From: Alphaproteobacteria bacterium
GTDB taxonomy: Bacteria; Pseudomonadota; Alphaproteobacteria; Paracaedibacterales; CAIULA01
Length of the DNA: 12,668 bases
Direction of reading: 5' to 3'
Assembly (NCBI GenBank): GCA_019751935.1
Contig: JAIEMR010000027.1
Coordinates: forward strand, 1 to 12,668
A program made the translations under genes and the position numbers. Shown one piece after another: positions 12,668 through 12,668 of this stretch (within the stretch, counting starts at the first letter, position 1; every line of letters starts with the position of its first letter). The notes under the pieces are model-generated. The model was not told the origin of the DNA. It worked only from the letters and a program-made list of their open reading frames with translations, and did not search any database.

Positions 12668-12668
12668 C

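Noticed and set aside
1..12668. CRISPR array or phage module
   Set aside because: No regularly spaced repeats and no phage structural or integrase genes were seen; the single XRE gene does not suffice.

Overview
The window is AT-rich and reads as a chromosomal piece of an alphaproteobacterium, plausibly a host-associated Holosporales/Rickettsiales-like lineage. The lineage is an inference. It rests on the ftsE-ftsX-ydcF order, a phasin, a COQ9/TetR-like protein, a tol-pal type YbgC thioesterase, tRNA-Glu with an encoded CCA end, and strong AT bias. Nearly every gene is housekeeping or envelope related. The exceptions are an accessory-looking block at about 2.3-6.6 kb and secreted proteins of unknown function at 10.8-11.9 kb.

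Layout. 1-164 (-) is the first 54 codons of a YbgC-type acyl-CoA thioesterase. Its start overlaps head-to-head with a ZnuA/TroA-type metal-binding lipoprotein-like or secreted protein (157-1062, +). That gene is translationally coupled by ATGA to a COQ9/TetR-like protein (1059-1628, +). A LysE/ArgO exporter (1625-2245, -) converges on it with overlapping stops. Then come an in-frame HigB-HigA toxin-antitoxin fusion (2334-3017, -), a heme-oxygenase-like diiron enzyme (3327-4196, -), a membrane sensor kinase that has lost its catalytic histidine and N-box (4226-5974, -), and a divergent XRE regulator (6203-6640, +). Two copies of CTATC-N6-GATAGGTTG, in inverted orientation, bound the kinase/diiron-enzyme block.

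From 6641 to 8118 (-) lie gcvT and gcvH of the glycine cleavage system, without gcvP. From 8203 to 10476 (-) lies the operon ftsE-ftsX-ydcF, for divisome-linked control of peptidoglycan hydrolysis. A tRNA-Glu(TTC) (+) follows. After it come a small secreted protein with eight cysteines in two tandem modules (10818-11105, -) and a secreted 203-residue unknown protein starting at GTG (11318-11929, +). A 267-bp MITE-like element with about 30-bp terminal inverted repeats and a TTA target duplication (11981-12247) sits exactly at the stop codon of a phasin gene (12248-12598, -). The last 42 bases hold the end of another minus-strand gene.

The most notable signals are four. (1) The fused HigBA carries an internal Shine-Dalgarno site and start for free antitoxin, under an operator-like inverted repeat that frames a perfect -10 box. 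(2) A pseudo-histidine-kinase and a diiron oxidase form an operon bracketed by a shared palindromic site next to an XRE regulator. (3) A secreted duplicated Cys4 module protein may be new. (4) A short transposon-like element regenerated the phasin stop codon when it inserted.
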